From the NCBI GenBank assembly GCA_963696525.1, contig CAVOKO010000003.1, positions 186,001 through 250,000 of the forward strand: DNA of 64,000 bases, given 5' to 3'. Below the pieces are notes generated by a model that saw nothing but the letters and a program-made list of their open reading frames with translations, was not told where the DNA came from and made no database searches. Below, one piece after another: positions 61,052 to 64,000 of this stretch (its first letter is position 1; every line of letters starts with the position of its first letter). This DNA comes from CAWBRT01 sp963696525 (GTDB lineage: Bacteria; Acidobacteriota; Terriglobia; Terriglobales; Acidobacteriaceae). Made by a program: the position numbers and the translations under genes.

Positions 61052-61960
61052 CTACGGCTTGCTGGTCTCTACTGGCGTTCCTGGCGCATTACTCCACTCG
61101 AAGAATGACTCCTCGTACAAGACCGGACTAAAGCCAAGAAGTTTAAGGGTGAAATAGTCGTGCGAAGCCAGAACGCCGGTGCGACAGTAGACCACCAGTT
61201 TCTTCCCGCGCTTCACGCCTGCCGCTTCGTACTTTGCCAACATCTCCGGCGCCGGCTTGAGAACGGGATTGTCTTTGCTCGCCAAGTTTTCCATCCAGAA
61301 AACATTCTTCGCTCCGGGGATGTGACCGCCCCGTGGCACGCCATCACCGGCTGTCGCCCCGGAATACTCGTTCGGCGGACGGGCGTCGATTAGCGTAGTC
61401 TTTTTGTCGGCTACCATCTGCTTCATAGCGGGTAGACTCACCACAAGTTCCGGACGAGCCTTTACCGTCAAACTGACGGCCTTGAAGGCGGGTGCAGTCG
61501 TGCTAAGGTCGCGGTGTTCTGCTTTCCACTTTTCCAGTCCGCCGTCGAGCAGGGCGGCATGGTTTCCATGGCCAAGATAGTCAAGCGCAAAATACACGCG
61601 CGCAGCGAAGAGGCCGCTCATATCGCCATAAATTACAACACGTGACGTGTCGCCTACGCCCACACGTTCGAAGGCGGTTTTCATGGCATCGACGGTGGGA
61701 AGTTGGTTCGGGATGTCATTGCGGGTGACAGCGACGTCGCTTAACGGCAGGAAACGCGCTCCGGAAATATGGCCCGCATCATAAGAGATCCGGTTGGGAG
61801 CGACGTGGAGTACGACGACATTCGAATCATTGAGGTGCGCACCCAGCCAGTTGGTCTGAACCAGTAATTGCGATCCAGCTTTCGAGCCGGTCGCATTCGC
61901 CGTGCCCATTCCTATCAGCGCGAGGCAAATCAGCGTCGAGATCAAGATCTTATGCTTCAT
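61052..61960 (-). CDS. Exported two-domain rhodanese (thiosulfate/mercaptopyruvate sulfurtransferase)
   Basis: A 302-residue protein. The N-terminus KILISTLICLALIGMGTANA is a signal peptide. Domain 1 (about 30-150): VVVLHVAPNRISYDAGHISGARFLPL; it lacks the catalytic Cys. Domain 2: TTLIDARPPNEYSGATAGDGVPRGGHIPGAKNVFWME and the active-site loop VVYCRTGVLASHDYFTLKLLG with Cys. The loop CRTGVLAS fits thiosulfate rather than mercaptopyruvate type (CGxGVTA), but this is not certain. It acts in the periplasm and converges on the ICMT-like gene with a 19-base gap. Confidence 0.88.
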   Translation of the reverse strand: MKHKILISTLICLALIGMGTANATGSKAGSQLLVQTNWLGAHLNDSNVVVLHVAPNRISYDAGHISGARFLPLSDVAVTRNDIPNQLPTVDAMKTAFERVGVGDTSRVVIYGDMSGLFAARVYFALDYLGHGNHAALLDGGLEKWKAEHRDLSTTAPAFKAVSLTVKARPELVVSLPAMKQMVADKKTTLIDARPPNEYSGATAGDGVPRGGHIPGAKNVFWMENLASKDNPVLKPAPEMLAKYEAAGVKRGKKLVVYCRTGVLASHDYFTLKLLGFSPVLYEESFFEWSNAPGTPVETSKP

Positions 61961-62066
61961 TCATGCTCTCCATCTCAGATTGTCTGGTGACGGCACAGTC
62001 ACGCATCGCGTGCGTCTGCCAGAGCAAGCCTGCTGTTCAAAACTCCAGATGACTGGCCGCAGATAG

Positions 62067-62465
62067 TTACACGATGGGTTTCGTCCCGACAAGTTCAGCC
62101 ACCTTGGCCAACAACTGCTCGCGGTCCGGTGGTTTATCAAAGTAACCAGCAGGCGGATGCACCTGGGGGCGGGTCGAGATGAACTGCTTAAAATCGTGCG
62201 TAACTCCTGTCAGCATGATCACTGGGATGGCTGCTGTTTGCCCGTCCTCCTGCAGGTTGCGGAACATGCGCACACCACTTTCTTCTGGCATGCTGATGTC
62301 CAAAATGATCAAGTCCGGGCTTTCGGACTTGGCTTTCGCCATGCCCTGCTTGCCATCCGCGGCTTTGATCACCGAATAGCCATTGTCTTCCAGCAGCGTA
62401 CCGACGAAGGTGGTTATGTCCTCTTCATCATCGACGACAAGAATCTTTGCTTTGTATTCCGTCAT
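62067..62465 (-). CDS. Single-domain response regulator
   Basis: A 132-residue CheY-like receiver. KILVVDDEEDITTFVGTLLE has the acidic pair, PDLIILDISMPEESGVRMFR the phospho-accepting Asp, VIMLTGVTHD the Thr, and GYFDKPPDREQLLAKV the Lys. ATG 62465 has GAGGTGA upstream at six bases. It is the third gene of the kinase/regulator cluster at the right edge. No output domain. Confidence 0.9.
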   Translation of the reverse strand: MTEYKAKILVVDDEEDITTFVGTLLEDNGYSVIKAADGKQGMAKAKSESPDLIILDISMPEESGVRMFRNLQEDGQTAAIPVIMLTGVTHDFKQFISTRPQVHPPAGYFDKPPDREQLLAKVAELVGTKPIV

Positions 62466-62475
62466 AATAGTCACC

Positions 62476-62986
62476 TCATTTCTTCTTTAACGCGTCTAGC
62501 GTGCGTTGCAACGTGTCCGTACTAGCTGTTGAGAGCGCGGCAGCCAGTTCGCCGCGTAGTCTTTCCGAGTCGTTCGCTCGTTCTTCGGCCGCTGGAATGC
62601 CCAGCAAACTGCGAACGGCCGAAACGTAAGAATCGTGCCGTACAGGTTTCTCAAGGTAAATGCCCCTGCCGGACATGGTCATTTCGTTGAAATCGGCCTT
62701 GCCCATCTCGTCGCGGGCATGACCGGTAACGATCAACACAGGGATTTTCGAGAGCGCTTTGTCCTTCTGAAGATCATGATAGAATCTCGCGCCGGAATGG
62801 CGAGGCATCACCAGATCCAACGAGATTAGGTCTGGTGCGCTTCGGTGCACCGACTTCCAGAGCTTCGAGCCCGTCCTTGGCGGTTTCGACAACAAAACCG
62901 GCATCTTCAAGAGCGGTGCGCAGGTAATCGCGGACATCTGCCTCGTCATCGACTACCAGAATTCGGTAAGGCTTTGCATCGGTCAT
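62476..62986 (-). pseudogene. Response regulator with one +1 frameshift
   Basis: The first part, MTDAKPYRILVVDDEADVRDYLRTALEDAGFVVETAKDGLEALEV, is a receiver N-terminus. The frame must skip one base at about 62851 to go on as VHRSAPDLISLDLVMPRHSGARFYHDLQKD (phospho-Asp in SLDLVMP), VLIVTGHARDEMGKADF and IYLEKPVRHDSYVSAVRSLLG. A short tail of about 45 residues follows. The ATG overlaps the kinase stop (TAATG). The break has the same sign as all others in this window. Confidence 0.85.
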
Positions 62987-64000
62987 TAAATTACCCCATG
63001 ACTTGAGTTTGAGAGCCCGGGAGCCGAGTTGGCAATCGTCTGCAGGCGCTCGCGCGACAAGCGAATGCGGAAAGTAGCCCCTTCACCGGGCGTCGACTCC
63101 ACATCAATCCGGCCACCGTGCTCCTGCACGATTTTGCGAGTTGTCAGCAGGCCGAGGCCGGTTCCTTTATTTCCCTTGGTGGTGAAGAATGTAGTGAACA
63201 CTTTTCCACTCACTTCCCAATCCATCCCGCCCCCATTGTCAACCACCTCGAAGATCAAGTCGCCAGCTTGTTCGCACGTGCGCAGGATGACCTGACCCCC
63301 TCCTTCAGGTCGCATGGCCGCGGCATCGATCCCATTCGAGAGCAGATTCGTGATGCATGTCTCCATTCCCTGCGCGTCGAGCGGGGCCGGTTCCACTTCG
63401 GCGTCCAGTTCAAACTTCAGCTCCACTCCTTGCAGACGAGCGGCGTCCATATAAAGGGCAACTATATCGCGGGCGAGTGCGTTGGGATCTGTCGGGTGCA
63501 GCTCCGGCAGCCTACCCTTGGCAAAGCTGAGAAAGTCTTTGACAAGACTGGTGGTCTTCTCGAAGTTACGCTGCAGCATCTGCCAGCCGGCGGTAATCCG
63601 TGAGGCGTCACCCTTGGACAGGCCGCTGTCCACCATGTACATTCCGCCCTCGAGGCCCATCAGAAGGTTCTTGATCGTGTGTGCCAGCCCCGCAACTGTT
63701 TGCCCAACGGCGGCCAACCGTTCCGCATCCAGTTTCTCCTGTTCAAGACGTTTGATCTCGCGCACATCCTCCATGAAGGCCGCACGCCCAAGCTGCCGCC
63801 TGCCACTTCGCAATTCAACGGCTGAAAAGTGAACCGGAATCTTCTGCAGTTGTGCCGAGCACACGGAGATTTCAGGCAGATCAAGTTTGCCCTCGGGCAT
63901 GGCACCAGAAGCAAAGAATTTCTCTGGAAGCATCTGTCTCAGCCGCGCCGCTGTTGGGGGCTGGCCCGCAGTCCACTCCAGCAGAGCGCGCGCCGCTGGA
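62986..64000 (-). CDS. PAS-type sensor histidine kinase, N-terminus beyond the window
   Basis: The last ~338 residues of a sensor kinase whose 5' end lies right of the window; the frame is open to the edge (AARALLEWTAGQPPTAARLRQM). A PAS-like sensor ends near RRQLGRAAFMEDVREIKRLEQEKLDAERLAAVG. The H box is TVAGLAHTIKNLLMGLEGG (phospho-His). The ATPase domain has N box NLLSNGIDAAAM, G1 DNGGGMDWE, F FFTTKGNKG and G2 GTGLGLLT. It is the likely partner of the two downstream receivers; the chain of overlapping starts shows an operon. Confidence 0.92.
   Translation of the reverse strand, partial: PAARALLEWTAGQPPTAARLRQMLPEKFFASGAMPEGKLDLPEISVCSAQLQKIPVHFSAVELRSGRRQLGRAAFMEDVREIKRLEQEKLDAERLAAVGQTVAGLAHTIKNLLMGLEGGMYMVDSGLSKGDASRITAGWQMLQRNFEKTTSLVKDFLSFAKGRLPELHPTDPNALARDIVALYMDAARLQGVELKFELDAEVEPAPLDAQGMETCITNLLSNGIDAAAMRPEGGGQVILRTCEQAGDLIFEVVDNGGGMDWEVSGKVFTTFFTTKGNKGTGLGLLTTRKIVQEHGGRIDVESTPGEGATFRIRLSRERLQTIANSAPGLSNSSHGVI

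Noticed and set aside
1..64000. CRISPR arrays, rRNA or tRNA genes, prophage genes
   Set aside because: No regular spaced repeats, no rRNA signature stretches, no cloverleaf and no phage structural genes were found by eye; tool-based scans could not be run.

Overview
The window looks like a piece of an Acidobacteriota chromosome (Terriglobia/Koribacter-like) or a metagenome-derived contig from such an organism. This is inferred from moderately GC-rich DNA, the mix of ACS-type MFS carriers, GT-C type membrane proteins, Tat-exported proteins, KaiC/histidine-kinase/response-regulator modules and DUF3309-type mini proteins. No rRNA, tRNA or CRISPR array was seen, so the taxonomy is an inference from gene content only.

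Layout. 1-854: frameshifted 3' end of a CusA-type metal efflux pump. 1087-4715: two convergent polytopic membrane proteins. 5121-5987: beta-hydroxyacid-dehydrogenase-like reductase. 6024-13847 (minus): a tight operon glgP (five frameshifts) - ackA - PP-loop ATPase - phosphoketolase, followed by a HAD phosphatase. Together these could turn glucan into acetyl-phosphate, acetate and ATP. 14285-15757: aromatic amino acid decarboxylase. 15923-16992: a response regulator and a histidine kinase whose 5' end is fused by deletion to the first codons of a kaiC gene. 17374-19239: ArnT-like glycosyltransferase. 19432-24979: a complete citrate lyase operon citC-citD-PPC/DUF296-citE-citF-citXG with an unexpected PPC-domain gene inside. 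25086-29262: gene remnants, a KimA-like potassium importer with five frameshifts and a structured leader, a zinc-dependent phospholipase C-like protein and a DUF3309 mini protein. 29720-32276: alpha/beta hydrolase and a gluzincin/TPR protein. 32796-37465: Tat-exported binding protein, ethanolamine ammonia-lyase EutBC and an NCS2 permease, with no microcompartment genes.

37693-51269 is a catabolic/accessory region: an ornithine-cyclodeaminase family gene, a PanE-like reductase, two MFS carriers plus a third fragment, a GntR/FCD regulator, and a molybdenum hydroxylase whose molybdopterin subunit is split into two overlapping genes. Inside it, 38890-40972 is a 2083-bp element with IS1-like terminal inverted repeats and an 8-bp target duplication. 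It has only the DNA-binding half of an IS1-type transposase, plus passenger genes. 51876-55362: a Tat-signal protein interrupted by TGA, a C_GCAxxG_C_C protein, a ModA-like binding protein and an MBL-fold protein. 55574-61960: a 48-residue ORF, CoA-disulfide reductase with rhodanese domain, ECF sigma/anti-sigma/Spy-like genes, an isoprenylcysteine-methyltransferase-like protein and a double rhodanese. 62067-64000: histidine kinase and two response regulators, one frameshifted.

Three signals stand out. First, the IS1-like passenger cassette. Second, a 19-bp palindrome placed almost identically before the Tat-protein gene and the 48-residue ORF, with a core-matching relative before an MFS gene. 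Third, twelve frameshifts in four genes, every one of which is repaired by removing exactly one base. The last could be biology or a sequencing artefact and must be settled on reads.
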